Source: Setomelanomma holmii (Eukaryota; Ascomycota; Dothideomycetes; Pleosporales; Phaeosphaeriaceae). From it: DNA of 49,705 bases. Below are positions 19,389 through 31,039 of the stretch, in pieces. The position numbers and the translations under genes are program-made. A model generated the notes under the pieces. It ran no database searches and was not told where the DNA came from. It saw nothing but the letters and a program-made list of their open reading frames with translations. The stretch's first letter is position 1; each line of letters opens with the position of its first letter. The stretch is taken from positions 1-49,705 of the forward strand of contig ML978325.1 of NCBI GenBank assembly GCA_010015745.1, given 5' to 3'.

Positions 19389-20281
19389 GGTGTATCACCG
19401 CCAGTCACCAAAATCTTGACCTCTTCTCCAACTGTCCATGCCTCGGCGGCATGCGCACAGCAATTAAAACCCTAATCTTTGAGCTTTGAGGATTGCTGCA
19501 TTCGAAAAGTGCGCCACAACTTCTTGATATCTTTGCCACAACATTCGACAATGGCTGTGCAACGGGCTTGTAAATATCTAAAGGGCTAGTTAACCTACTC
19601 GACATTTTTTGCATTCAGCGTGATTATGCGTTCTTGTACATACCTGAGCACTTATTGTCAACGGCCTCCTTCTATTTCTCCTGTTTGACCATGCCATCCA
19701 CCGTCATGACTGTACACAGGAATCAAGTGGGTTTTCTCATGCCATATCTTTGTTGTGGGTTCTGGCAGCCTTATATTCCATTTGCGTGCGATGTCTTTCA
19801 AAATGGTGTATCAGTAAGGGTGTGAACATGCGAAATTGCAGATGATGATCGGCCAAGCAGAGGAAGCGCCGAGTTGTGAATGCCCACAGTATCATGGACG
19901 GTGGGGATGCGCAAATTACGTTAGTCATCACTGGCTCGCCGGACGTCTCATTAATGTTCCCAATTGTGCCTCTTTCGTCATGTACTAGAGTACTTACGCC
20001 CTCAACGGAGCCCCGTTGGACAATCATTCGCTGTCTTCGGCGAGTCGGGCGGACACCTTTGCTAGCGCGATACCGGTATCAGTACTACAGCCGCTCCGAT
20101 GAACAACACGTCGCCTCGACGATACTGGTACCCGCACTGTCTTCCCAGCGTCTACAATTCATCCATACCTTTCCAGCCCGCTCTAGTCACAAATCAACTG
20201 TCAAACGAAAATACACCGAGATCGCATCCACTTTAGTATCAACCATTTTGGGAGATTTGCTCCCGCTCCAGCAGTCTCGTC
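19389..20281. other. Intergenic, no gene supported
   Basis: The sequence upstream of REV7 has only overlapping low-support frames. A plus-strand frame from 19876 overlaps the REV7 start in another frame and has no recognisable domain. Confidence 0.4.
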
Positions 20282-21049
20282 ATGTCGCCACCCGCCACAG
20301 ACATGCTCATAGATTTCAGGAATTTTCTACTTGCCTATGTGCATACCATCCTCTACATCCGTTCGGTATATCCCCGTACGACCTTTATCGAAACCCGCTT
20401 TCACAATGCGTCAGTATTCCAATCGCGCTCTCCTGAACTCAGCCGCTATCTCATTGACGCCGTCAATGAAGTGTACAAGCAGCTTCTCACGAATATGGTG
20501 AGGCTGATTGGAATTTCAATATATACCAAAGAGGACAAACAGGTGCGGGAGCGGTATTTGCTAGACGTGGGCGCAATGAAATTGGAAAAAAGTAAAGAGA
20601 CTGGTTCGGAAGAAAGAGACCCTCTTTCACCGTCAGTCTTTGATGGTGCCGACGATTCCTTTGACTCAGGATCTTCCGTACTTGGCACAGCGAAATCTGG
20701 GCGGCTGGACGAGCATACCCCCGTCGACCTCTCTGAACAGTTTCGCGCCACTTTCATCCGCCTCCAGACACAATGCAAGTCACTTCTGCCTTTCGCGACA
20801 CCATGTTCTTTCATCATCTTCTTCGAGCCGGAAGCCGAAGAGGAATTCCAATTATCTACACGGGTTTCTGATTCCGATCCATGGGTTTCTGTGCAGTCGT
20901 GTAGAGTAGAGGCAGAGCAAACCAGTACAAGTACAGGCGAAGTTCCAGATTCTCGTAGGATGGAAAGGTTACCTATTCGCGCAGTCCACTATTCTCAAAT
21001 AATCTTTAAAGCTTGGATTGAAGTTGTTCAAAGTGTAGGTGGAAAATGA
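20282..21049 (+). CDS. REV7: REV7/MAD2L2-like HORMA-domain protein
   Basis: An intact 255-residue single-exon gene. A HORMA domain begins at about residue 9 with DFRNFLLAYVHTILYIRSVY, the first helix typical of REV7, and continues through the SPELSRYLIDAVNEV and helix-strand regions to about residue 95. An acidic Ser-rich insertion follows (about 100-150). The C-terminal part from about 160, with SFIIFFEPEAEEEF and the closing IRAVHYSQIIFKAWIE, fits the safety-belt region. Family knowledge: REV7 is the accessory subunit that binds REV3 and REV1 in DNA polymerase zeta (translesion synthesis) and in animals also acts in shieldin and cell-cycle control. Nothing around it is functionally linked; it is a conserved housekeeping-type gene inside an otherwise decayed region. 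Confidence 0.88.
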   Translation: MSPPATDMLIDFRNFLLAYVHTILYIRSVYPRTTFIETRFHNASVFQSRSPELSRYLIDAVNEVYKQLLTNMVRLIGISIYTKEDKQVRERYLLDVGAMKLEKSKETGSEERDPLSPSVFDGADDSFDSGSSVLGTAKSGRLDEHTPVDLSEQFRATFIRLQTQCKSLLPFATPCSFIIFFEPEAEEEFQLSTRVSDSDPWVSVQSCRVEAEQTSTSTGEVPDSRRMERLPIRAVHYSQIIFKAWIEVVQSVGGK

Positions 21050-22444
21050 TTGTGGAAGCATGTCGAGCCCTTTAGTGCTGCCTCTCCTCGATTCTACTTT
21101 TATACGTAGGCCGCAACACTATTTTCCCTACTCTCTCGATCGTGCCCTCGTGAACTAACAATATGTCGTCTTGAAGCACGAAGTATCGTCGTGACTGCGA
21201 TGATCGCATTGTGAAGAGTGCGCTTCAGTAAAGAGTACTGAAGGTACCGGGAGAAACAATGATTGATTGTTGATACAAAGTTGAACACGATGTGCTGTAA
21301 GAGCTTATCACGATTGTCTATATACTGTAGTTGTCTTAGTCGTCTTAGAGTATTTCAGACGTCCTATAGTCTATGGGACATCTGAACAGATTTGGGGTGC
21401 TTGGGATGCTTGGGATGTGGGGTCGTCCCAGGCGTCTCAGACATGGGTTCGGCGCTTCGGCAGGCTTGGCGTCCGGCCTATCCAAGGGCTGTTGTCTTTG
21501 TCGAACGCCAGCCTGTCATAATTCGCTCACCGCGCTCCGTCTGGCAGAGTGAACAGGAATATAGGTCTCAACGGTTTTGTGAGATCAATCGTGGAAAGAG
21601 ATGAATATGTTGCGACACGAGGTGTGAGGAGGCATGGTCCTGTCACTACCCTAAACATTATTTGAAGGCTGAAGTGTAGCCCTGGTGCTAGCTTGAAATG
21701 CTTAACCCACAGCTTTACTAGTGACTCAGACGTATCTATCAGAGCGTTAATATCCATGTGTCCTCTATCATAGACGAGCTTCTATATATACGTGTTGTAT
21801 TCTGCGTCTTGCAGCAATAGCTGATTCTAATAATTAAAGACGTCGCTAGTATACTCTTGCATCTCTTGTAGATGCTCCTATTCAAGCGGCACCTACGCTG
21901 CTTATGCAGAAGCTTGCGCCAGAGTAACAACTGAACTGTTAGCGTTTACCTGCTAATTTAGTTCTTGTAAAGGCTGCTAATTTATTTGCGCAAGCTAGCT
22001 AGCTATAAGCAAAGTTGTCAATGTCTTCAGATTATTATTGCTGCTGCCGCCTGCCCGCTGCCGCGTAGCTTTCTTATGTAGTCGTTGATCCTTTGCTCTT
22101 GGGATTATTAGCTAAAGGCTATCTATTGGTTCTTTGATTGTTGCAAGTTGCGTTGCTATTACCTTTGTCTACAACGCGATGATATTCCCATTGACAGGAT
22201 GGTGATCTTTGAAGCGCGCTGGCCGCCTCGCTGCCGATGGGATCCAGCAGCAATACGGATAATTCTCACATAAAGTATCTGTACAGCAGCACTCGTCTCT
22301 TATACTAATTGCGTACCTACTGCCAGCTTGATCTGCTGCTATAACGCCAGCGAGTCCATCTTCTTGGATGACTGTTGCAGTCCCTGGGCATTATGACAAT
22401 CGGAACAACCCACAGGCAAATTTACCTTGCCATCACTTTACAGT
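21050..22444. other. 1.4-kb intergenic region, nothing recognised
   Basis: No open frame above about 75 codons is convincing on either strand. It contains a small inverted repeat at 21361-21384 (GTCCTATAG and CTATGGGAC) and stop-rich, AT-leaning sequence at 21780-22340 that could be old transposon debris. No element could be named. Confidence 0.4.
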
Positions 22445-24451
22445 ATGAGTACTTCAGCATCCTCTGGCGCCCAAAACGACGATAAATCCGTCACATTGTG
22501 CGAGCTGCGACGCCAGACACGAAAGCCTCTATTGCACAGTGTCGTAGACATCTACAAAGCTCGTAACAAATCGAATAACAAGTCCATCCAATTCTGGGAA
22601 GACTTGAAACGCTACCTTCCCCAGAAGCCCAACACCAGAAGATCCATCCAGGACCACCTATCATTTGACCAGATCCCGCTCGAGTTGCATTCACCGAAGA
22701 ACGGTTATGTAGCACTGTCATACTGCTGGAAGCGATCAAAGGGTGAAAGTAAGAAGAGAGGGATGTATAGGATAGCTTCGGAGATGGAAAAGCCACTGAA
22801 AGTGCGCAATATTGTTCTTGATCGGACATTTCGATTCATCCGCTACAAGCAAGCATGTAGAGCCATGTTACCGTTATGGATTGACCAATTATCGATTGAA
22901 CAAGAGGAGACCCCGGAAAAAGACATTGCGATGCAATCTATGGACTTGGTTTACAAAAATTGCACCTACGCTGTAGGTTATCTTTGGACTCAGCTCCAAA
23001 CACCGACGGAGATGATCCGGCTCTCGGATCTTCTCAGTGGTCGCATCGTGGAACGAAAATTGGTGGAAGGAAGTCCTATTCTTGTTAAGGGGATCAAATA
23101 TGAGGTTGTGCGTGAAGTGCTGGACGTCTTGACCAGAATTACAAATGACGTGTGGTGGACCAGGGCGTGGATCTTCCATGAAGATTACCTAGCTGGCAGG
23201 AAAATGTGGCTTGTCATCCGTCATGCTAGTAAGCTTCGAAAACCACCTACACATAACAAGGCGGGATCGCTACAAGGCGAGGTCGTAATTAAGTCAGACG
23301 AACTTAAAACGTATGCCACGCTATTCTGCTTGGCCTGCTGCAACACGTTACGACCTGACTTGGACATCAACAAGCAATGCAAGAGGATTTTGAGCAAGGC
23401 GGGAAAGTACAACATCCTTAACAAGTGTCAATACACTAGGGAGGACCAGAGGTCAATGACGATTAGGATTATGAAGGATCTCGATGATCGTAGATTATGG
23501 GACCCAACTGATCTTTTGCCAATCGTTGCCAATGTCTGCGGTTACGATACTCGACTTGCGACAAAAAAACAAGAGTTCAAGGAACATAGTCTGAGCATGA
23601 GCATACTGGCTCTGTACATCGCCAATGGCGAATTATTTGCAAACCTCCGCGGACCGAATAAGCTGGAACACAAAGTGTTTGACTTCCTCAAGGAGAATTC
23701 TCTGCGGATACGTGCACCTTTGCATGATGGGGAATTGACTTTGATTAAGCACTGCCGCTTATCGGTACTCGACATTTCCCTAGCTGGAATTCATACAAAA
23801 GGCATTCTCTGGAGGCTTGGAGACGTCATCTCACCACAATGGATCCCTACGAGTTCGGATGCGACAATCGAAAGTTCAAATCAGCGAATGCTGTTTCGGA
23901 ATGGGCTCAATGATCACCAGGAAAATCGGCTCTTTGATCTTCTCGGAATTCTCATCAAACGGCGAAGATGCAACAGGGGACTTTATCAGTCTATCGTCGA
24001 CGACCTTAAGACTTACCTGGAATCTACTGGATCGTCTTCCAAACGTGATGATTGGCCACCCCAGCACTCGATGAACGCAATGGCTAGCGGTATAGTGGAC
24101 GCATTGGACACTGGAAGGTACCTCCAGCTCGCTCGTCCTGTTGGCGGATCGCTTGATTCAGGACGAGGGGTCCCATATCGAGCAATACTTGTCAGGGACC
24201 GCGGCGATCTGCAAAACGTAGGACCGACATACGTCTTTACTTCCTGGAGTCGTACCAACAAGCAGAATTCAGACAAGATGGAATCTAGAAAGATTGCAAA
24301 GTATGTTTCTATTGTCGTTGATGTTGACGAAGGGTTGAGCGACGGCATCGTAAGGCTGAAAAGTAAGACGTGGATAAACGGATTGTGCTTCTTTGATGGA
24401 GAGAAGAAATTTCCTTTCGTGTTTGAGTGGCCGGACTCATTGTCCCAGTAA
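22445..24451 (+). CDS. HET-domain (heterokaryon incompatibility) protein
   Basis: An intact 668-residue gene from the ATG at 22445. The three HET signature blocks are in order: YVALSYCW (about 88-95), LWIDQLSI followed by AMQSMDLVY (about 144-170), and WWTRAWIFHEDY (about 237-248). The remaining ~420 residues have no NACHT, WD40 or ankyrin motif, so this is a stand-alone HET protein. Family knowledge: HET domains trigger cell death when incompatible fungal individuals fuse, and some act in other self/non-self responses. A decayed second copy of its core is at 145-482. The intact frame stands out because the other HET loci here are broken. Confidence 0.9.
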   Translation: MSTSASSGAQNDDKSVTLCELRRQTRKPLLHSVVDIYKARNKSNNKSIQFWEDLKRYLPQKPNTRRSIQDHLSFDQIPLELHSPKNGYVALSYCWKRSKGESKKRGMYRIASEMEKPLKVRNIVLDRTFRFIRYKQACRAMLPLWIDQLSIEQEETPEKDIAMQSMDLVYKNCTYAVGYLWTQLQTPTEMIRLSDLLSGRIVERKLVEGSPILVKGIKYEVVREVLDVLTRITNDVWWTRAWIFHEDYLAGRKMWLVIRHASKLRKPPTHNKAGSLQGEVVIKSDELKTYATLFCLACCNTLRPDLDINKQCKRILSKAGKYNILNKCQYTREDQRSMTIRIMKDLDDRRLWDPTDLLPIVANVCGYDTRLATKKQEFKEHSLSMSILALYIANGELFANLRGPNKLEHKVFDFLKENSLRIRAPLHDGELTLIKHCRLSVLDISLAGIHTKGILWRLGDVISPQWIPTSSDATIESSNQRMLFRNGLNDHQENRLFDLLGILIKRRRCNRGLYQSIVDDLKTYLESTGSSSKRDDWPPQHSMNAMASGIVDALDTGRYLQLARPVGGSLDSGRGVPYRAILVRDRGDLQNVGPTYVFTSWSRTNKQNSDKMESRKIAKYVSIVVDVDEGLSDGIVRLKSKTWINGLCFFDGEKKFPFVFEWPDSLSQ

Positions 24452-25207
24452 ACATAGTGCGACGGAGCAATACAATGGACGAGTACCACTATAATCACCA
24501 TTACATATGCAAAGCCTTATGACCTCTTTTTTGCCGCTTTGATGTGATTAGTGCACAAGACCCTATTGAACTGCAACCTGATTGGCAAGAAGCTGGGGGT
24601 TGCTTCTTGGACTGCGCGGGTTTTGTTTATGACTAAATGAATTGGCTGGGAGTGAAAGGAAATATCATGTTTAATCGTTGAAAAGGCAAGGATATAATAG
24701 CTAAGTGTGATAGTACATTGCCTATACGGTTCTGGGAGCAATGCCTGGCCTATGACTTTTATCCCCAACAAAATAAAGACACGGCCAGAAAATGGCTAGC
24801 TACAGTCACCTTGTAGCATTATAACCGGATGGCTAAATATCCTGTTTTGAATGCATTGACTGTGATTCATCGAGCCGGGTCGAACTTGAGGGTGTTGTGG
24901 TTGTGCGAAACGATCGCCACGGTTCTCTGTACCATGAATGCGTTTGACAATTGCGACAAGGATGTAACTTGAGGCTGTTATTGAATTGCCAAGTATGACA
25001 GTGGACTGGGTGCACAAACTCGTTTGAGGCGGTATCCTAGTTAGTGGAGCAATCACGTGAAAACGCTGCGTGCCCAGATGTTGTGTTACATACATACACC
25101 CTGTACCTCAAAGCGGGGTAGTTTGACGGTGAGTCATTGTTTTGCAAGGCTCCACCAGCACTCGACCTGGCATGCTGATGGCCACACACCTTATCCCTAG
25201 GCATACC
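24452..25207. other. Intergenic, no gene seen
   Basis: Sequence between the HET and SET/MYND genes. The minus-strand frames of 60-100 codons have no supporting motif. It presumably contains the HET terminator and the promoter of the next gene, but no element was identified. Confidence 0.4.
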
Positions 25208-26947
25208 ATGGACGACGAATTAAGCACAGTTCCTATTTCTATATCGTCTGGATACGCTCTACACAAGGACCAGACGCTTTGCGCGGAACTTCTGGCATCC
25301 GTGAAGGCAGCTGCGCCGCTCCAGATTATTCGATCGAAGATATCAGGAGCGGGAACAGGCCTTTCTGTCACCAATAATGTCGATTTCGGACAGGAGCTCT
25401 TTCGCTCCAGACCAGTAGTCAATTGCGTTGAGGATGGCTATCAACATCTGGTGTGTGATTATTGCTACGTCTACAAGGATAGCAAACTCAATTCCAGTGG
25501 CCGTATACGCACAGCCGAAGACACGAAGCTTGATGTCAAGGCCTGCAATGCGTGTCATGCGTGTTATTACTGCTCAAAGGTAATGTCATTCACTTGTAAC
25601 TTCATTTTTGCTCAGAAAGCTCATGAAATTGACATTCCGACAAGACTTGCCAACAGAAAGCCTGGAAACTCTACCACAAGTTGGAATGCGCCATGTTCCT
25701 AAAAGTACCGACCATATCTCCTCGGGGCCGAGTCCTGTATCGGATCCTCAACTTGCATAAACAAAAGCTATTCTCGCCGGACCAATGGCGGTCATTGCGT
25801 GGCTTAACGTCACACACCACGGAATATCTCAGATCCACAATCTCAGGAGACGTTATCGGATTTGCAACACATGCTATCGAGAATACAAAGACTTCTCTCA
25901 GCCTTAAAGAAGTCCTTGCTGTATATTGCTCGGTAGGCCTTGTTGCTACACAAAAGACCTCATTCGCGAAACTTAGTAACATAACACGATAGATACTAAC
26001 CAATTGTCTAAGCATATATCAAGCAGATGGTCGCATGCTAGGAACGAGTCTCGACATTGTCGCTTCGTTGATTAACCATTCCTGCGATCCGAACACATTC
26101 GTGGTCTTTGAAGGAGGTGAACTTCGGGTCCGACCCATACGAAAGATAAGTGCCGGCGAGGAGATCACACAATGCTACACAGATATCGACATGGATGTGC
26201 TCATCCGACGAAGCGTTTTGAAGTCGGAGTACTTCTTTCACTGCTGCTGTAGGTATAGGTGTTTTAAGAATACTCGCCGCTGCTGACTCGATGTCAGGTG
26301 CTAGGTGTAAGAGTCAAATGCAAAGCCACCAGAAGCTCTTTCCAGAGAGAATCAAACAGGTTGCGCAAAGTCAACAACAGCTTTTGCAAATCACAAACGA
26401 AGCGGTGAAGGAAAGAAATGTTGACATCTTCGAATCTCAGGCTTCAACTATCACGACAGCTGCATTTCCGGATGGCCAATGGCCTGAAGATCTTGCGCCG
26501 TGGCCTTCCTCTCGCATCAGGCTCGCGTCTATACACCAAGCCCATGGTCGGCGAATAGAAGCTTTAAAGTATGCGCTTAAAGGCCAGCTCTTGCTGGAGC
26601 ATCGTTCAGGAGACAGGTGGACTCGGCGTCTATTCAGTCTTGTGCAGTACTTCCGGGATTTTCTTATGCATCAAACGATCTGCCGAGACACAGATTTTCC
26701 GACAGAAGCACAAATGAAGGACGTTATGTACGGATATTTACATGTGTTGAAGACATATGCGGGCAAAACGTTCGGAGAGAAGACAAGATATGCTCAGTCT
26801 ATACTCTGGTACTACGACGACTACGTTAATGGAGGAAGTGCGCCTGAACGGATAAATAGAGCTTTTGCCCGGCGATTCAATCAGGCGCAAGCCAAGCTGC
26901 TAGTTTGGGCTGGGGTTGAACAGAACAGAGCTATCGCTCTAACTTGA
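25208..26947 (+). CDS. SMYD-like SET and MYND domain protein (4 exons)
   Basis: Proposed exons are 25208-25579, 25645-25975, 26027-26248 and 26298-26947, giving about 524 residues. The start at 25208 has a good context (ACCATGG); 25172 is an alternative. SET N-part: KISGAGTGL at about residue 45. MYND zinc finger: CDYCY ... CNACHACYYCSK, then across intron 1 TCQQKAWKLYHKLEC, which restores the full Cys/His set. SET core: INHSCDPN and the GEEIT motif in exon 3; post-SET cysteines FHCCCARC across intron 3. Introns are 65, 51 and 49 bp; intron 2 has a perfect TACTAAC and a tandem AAGCAG acceptor (26023 or 26026). Family knowledge: these are lysine methyltransferases on histone or other proteins. 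The substrate is unknown. Confidence 0.85.
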
Positions 26948-27401
26948 CCATGCTGTATGGACTTCAGTTTGATTCGCACGTAATGACAATCAGTAAGCTT
27001 CTTCATTGATTTTTAATTGTGGCTCGGCCTTTTTCTCCTGCTTTTTTTTTTGGGAGAGAAGTTCCCGTCGGGATTGATGTGACGCTGATCACAGCAAACG
27101 CACCGCGTATATGCCGCTGAAGTTGGTGAAGTCGTGCCGCTGTGCTGCAACTTCGTGAACCGTACCTTGTTAGGTGCGCGACGTTTGACACCAATACAGC
27201 ACCCAAAACACACTAGAGAAGTATCCCGATTGAGAAGCAGTGAGATAGAGCACAATCATCCAATCCGTTAGTTCTCCTTCGTCGCAGCACTATCCGCACC
27301 ACAATAACTGGGGATTGTGTCTCTAGACGGATAGACAGGATGACAATATGGGCTGAGCCTACAATAAATCAGCGTGTGTCTTCCCAGCGTAGACACCAAC
27401 G
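26948..27401. other. Intergenic, no gene seen
   Basis: Contains a ten-base T run near 27042-27051. The minus-strand frames here have no recognisable domain. Confidence 0.4.
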
Positions 27402-28860
27402 CGACCTCGCGTGCGAGTATGAACTTCATGGTCCTAGATTCGAGAAAACATGGCGATCTCTCAGCACAACGCTGGCTGGAGCACGTCATAGAAAGACTTA
27501 GAGATAGGGAACTAAGGTCACGTTTTGCTTTTTTACACTTGACTGCCTATATGTAGCTCGCTTCACCTTTAGTGTGAAAAGGTATTTGTGCAGCAGAGAA
27601 ACTCGTATGTAGCTATAAGCAAGTCATGGTATTATGCAGCCAGCATAGAAGCCGCAATGTGCGATGCTATTGTGCCAACACGACCTCGTCAGCCGTCTGG
27701 GCCTTAAAAACTTCAGGATTTAGAGAGTGTCCGCTTTCTCGACGAAGTATGCGCCCAATTGCAGTGTCGTAGTAGATGTGGTACTCGCTTGTCTTTCATT
27801 GCCAAATTGCAGCCTCTGAGTCAAACACCATACGTTCCCGAACGCCTCTACTCTATTCCTGTAGGAAATCGCGGATTTCTGAAAGATTAAGCGAATCAAG
27901 GGAAAGCTCTTGTACTATCTTAGCAAGAGTTAACTCCCAGGTATTCAAAATTCCAGTCGTACAAGTGACATGCTGGCCTGACGTACATACCCATCTTTAT
28001 GAGCCTGCGATCTCCTCATCTAGCCCATGCAAGCGAATGGAGAACAACTAACAATTGAAGTGCTTCAACATCTTCATCTTCTAGATAATTAGTGTGGCCA
28101 ATCACTACCCAGGGATGGAAGTACAGATCTCGCCATCAATATGCCTGATCGTCGTCATAGAGAAACCCTGGTTCGTGCTCAAGGGCTTTTAGGATTGGGA
28201 GCGTCTTCAGCGCCTTGCAAAATTGTTCATTAGGAACGTCTGCTAACTAGCTGGCTCAATGCGGGGTGAGACGACGAGGAACTTGCCTCGCCTCGGTCTA
28301 ACGCAAGCTCGTCTCCTCCTTACGTTATGCCGCGAGACAGGCCATAGGTAGGATCGGCAAGCAAGGGGAACAGGAAGTATAAGCCGACGCCCATGGACGG
28401 TAGGGCACCAGGCACGTACGAGAAGCTGATCGTGAGAAGCGAATCTAGCGGCTAACGCAGCCAGAGAATGGTTGATGGTTGAAAGTCACCTTGTGGATTC
28501 TGGAGGGGCAAGTCCAAGCTCGACTGGGCGCCAAGCCGAGAGGGCATCCTGACTTCAGACCGTATGCTGCCTCCAAAGCACGTTCGCCAAACGTGGCGAT
28601 CGCGGAAATCCCCAGCGGTTGTGTCCCGTCAACAAAACCCTCCTACGAGCACCTTGCCTAGTAGTGCCACTCGATAGCCGCGAACATCACGTAGCAACCG
28701 CGCAGCGATCAGACTGACGGCCAGTCCCAAAGCTCCATACTTCCGATCCTTCTCGCGGGATGCCTCTCGACGCGAACTACACTCTTCATGCCTGGACAAA
28801 GTCCAACAACCACAATCACAACACGGACAGAATGCCGACCGAACCAGACAAGCATGATCT
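27402..28860. repeat. Segmental duplicate, right copy (F-box block)
   Basis: Homologous in the same orientation to 482-2997 but shorter. Two internal deletions remove the equivalents of about 1060-1585 and 1840-2480 of the left copy, both inside the F-box gene. The intergenic part and the start of the divergent gene are well conserved. Confidence 0.85.
27630..28265 (-). pseudogene. Degenerate F-box gene, right copy
   Basis: Aligns with the intact F-box gene at 742-2418 in two blocks, 27640-27985 and about 28000-28225, separated by a deletion. The whole N-terminal half, including the F-box itself, is missing. Several stops and small indels remove any open frame. It is a dead paralogue. Confidence 0.85.
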
Positions 28861-30337
28861 GCTTGGCTTCCCAGGCGTTGAGGCAGAGCATCCCAAGTGG
28901 TACATCCGCAGGCTCTGGCTCGTCGCCGAGGACGATCGCGTACAGTTTCCCAAGTTCTTGGACAAGGATGTTTGCGAACTTGCAAAACTCGCGAATAAGG
29001 TGGTCAAAACGTTCGTGCTGGACGAGGACAAGCGCCACGAGGAGTTGTGTGGCGACGCCTTTCTCCAAACGGACGCATCACGCATACTGAACGACCTGGG
29101 CTTTGGGTGGCGCATATGGGGCGAAGGCTCTGGGGCTGAGGCACGGCTAATGAGCAATCTGGGAGGGTTTCGTCCTCGCTGGGGCGTCGGCACAGACTCC
29201 GGGTATGAAGTCAATGATGAAGACAGGTAAACTCTCAAACGCTACAGGTGTCTAGGATTTAATACTGATCTCTACAGTATAAATTTGAATCTCCGATGCT
29301 GGATCGCCGCTCGTATACAAGCCAAGATCAATGCCCCTTCCAAAGAGAAAAAACCTGGGCCTTCAGTCACAGTAGACAACATCGAACAGATATTACCAGA
29401 ATCCGCATCACAACCATGCCAAAAGCGGCCTCCGCTCGTTCAGCAACAGGGCTCTTCAGACACGTCCGAAGTTACGCCGTATTGCTCAGATTACCACAGG
29501 AATCTTCCGGCAGCTTTGATGGGGACAGAATTGAAAGCAAAGAGCGACGGATCTAGGAGTCGAGCACCCTCAGACGACTCCTTCTCTTTCAACAGCTTCA
29601 TGCATACGGATTCGGAAGAAGACTTTTCTCAATCGAGGCGTCACCGATCCAAACGCCCGAAGATAGGCATCCTAAATCGTCGGTTGCGCGCTGGATCTCA
29701 ACGAACCAATGAAGTTACTTCTTCTACCGTCGGTGCCAGTGTGCTGAGTGACACCTCCACCAAAATCACAATACCAGACGTGGGAAACGACAACAACGCT
29801 AATATTAATGGAATCGGCCTCTCTGAGACCAATCGAATGAAGCAGAAGCTGCGGCTAAATCTTGTCCGTTTCCTCATTGATGAGCTAGATTATGCTGGCA
29901 TATTGAGTGAGGTTGTACCACTCACCAAAAAGCTTTATGCGAGTAGTCCCCACCGAGAACCATGCAGTAACTTCGAGTTTGAGTTCAGGAACTTCAACCG
30001 AGCATTGACCCAATGGGAAAGTCTTATCACTAGAGTCACGGCTTCTGCTGGCGTCACGCAGTCACTTGTTAACGACCCTCTTCAAGAATTAGCGGCCCAA
30101 AGGACCTTTGAAGATCGCGTAATTAGGTTCCATAGCTTTGGACCGAGATCGCACACAGACTTTCCTCTGGAAGGGTTGACCATCTCTCTTGCTCTTTTCT
30201 TCGAAGGTCTGTTGGACGCCAATTTCATGCCGGTTGCATTTGTGGATCTGGTTCATCGGTTGAGAGCTGCTAGCCAACCCTTGTATGAGACTATTGCTGT
30301 GGCAAGTGGTCGAACTAGTAGGGAAGAGGATGTTTGA
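28760..30337 (+). CDS. Hypothetical protein, 2 exons, intact copy
   Basis: Exons 28760-29226 and 29278-30337 join in frame across a 51-bp GT-AG intron (donor GTAAAC, acceptor CTACAG), giving about 508 residues. A second in-frame ATG at 28832 sits in a context conserved in the truncated left copy and may be the true start. The N-terminal part is compact (HPKWYIRRLWLVAEDD; DDL-type acidic helices; LGFGWRIWGEGSGAEARL). The middle is low-complexity, Ser-rich and basic (RRHRSKRPKIG), a possible nuclear signal. The C-terminal ~170 residues look helical and ordered. No known domain was recognised. It is transcribed divergently from the F-box pseudogene. Confidence 0.7.
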
Positions 30338-31039
30338 TATATAGGATAAGTTTTTAGCATCCGGGCGACCGTTTTACAGGCTGCCCAGCAGTGTGTTGTG
30401 AGCTTTTCTTGAAGCGCAAGCGCGAGTTTTGCCGAGTAGCACTTACAGGCCGCCTTCAGCCATCGAGCAAAGCTGCGGCTACTATTAACACTATGCTGGC
30501 GGAAAACAAGATTTTTTCGGCTGCTGGTGCAGCTCGCGTGCCTGCTACCTACGCGTCAAAGCAATGATTATCGCCGCCGCCAGGCCGCCTGGGAAACGCG
30601 GTTGATCGGCGAGAAAGCCCGTTGAAAGCCGATCCACCATCGCTGCTGAGGCCTAGAAGGATGTCTTGCTCTTCGACGGTGTCTTCCGTATGCCTGAGGG
30701 GGGAGTTGGTGTCCTGTAGCTCCTGCTGGAGCTGTCGGCCATCGGCGATTAGACCTGTTTGTCGAGGGTCGCTTTTGCCATAGCCCTAGTAGTGAAGATG
30801 TCCTCCTGTACGATCTCTAGCCACAAGAGTGAGCACTTCTCTTGGCACGAGTCCTCTATGACCGACGCTATTGGCGCGAATTGGGGCTGAACACTACCTC
30901 CAAAAAGCCCTTGCGGTGCGCAGATTTCTTTGCACAGTCGAGCTGTCAACGCCGCATCGCGTTTCTGAGCTGAGCAGGTTTTGCTCCACTGTGCACACGC
31001 ACTCTCAAAGACCGACGGCAACGTGGTACAATTATTATT
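30338..31039. other. Region downstream of NLR remnant, no gene supported
   Basis: A minus-strand frame at 30749-31021 may be further 3' sequence of the HET-NACHT-ankyrin remnant after a frameshift, but has no recognisable repeat. Otherwise nothing is seen. Confidence 0.35.

Noticed and set aside
19876..20436. 186-codon plus-strand frame overlapping REV7
   Set aside because: It overlaps the HORMA region in another frame, which explains its openness; no domain of its own.
29227..29246. Earlier acceptor at 29246 for the intron of the 28760 gene
   Set aside because: It keeps the frame but would give a 20-bp intron, far too short.
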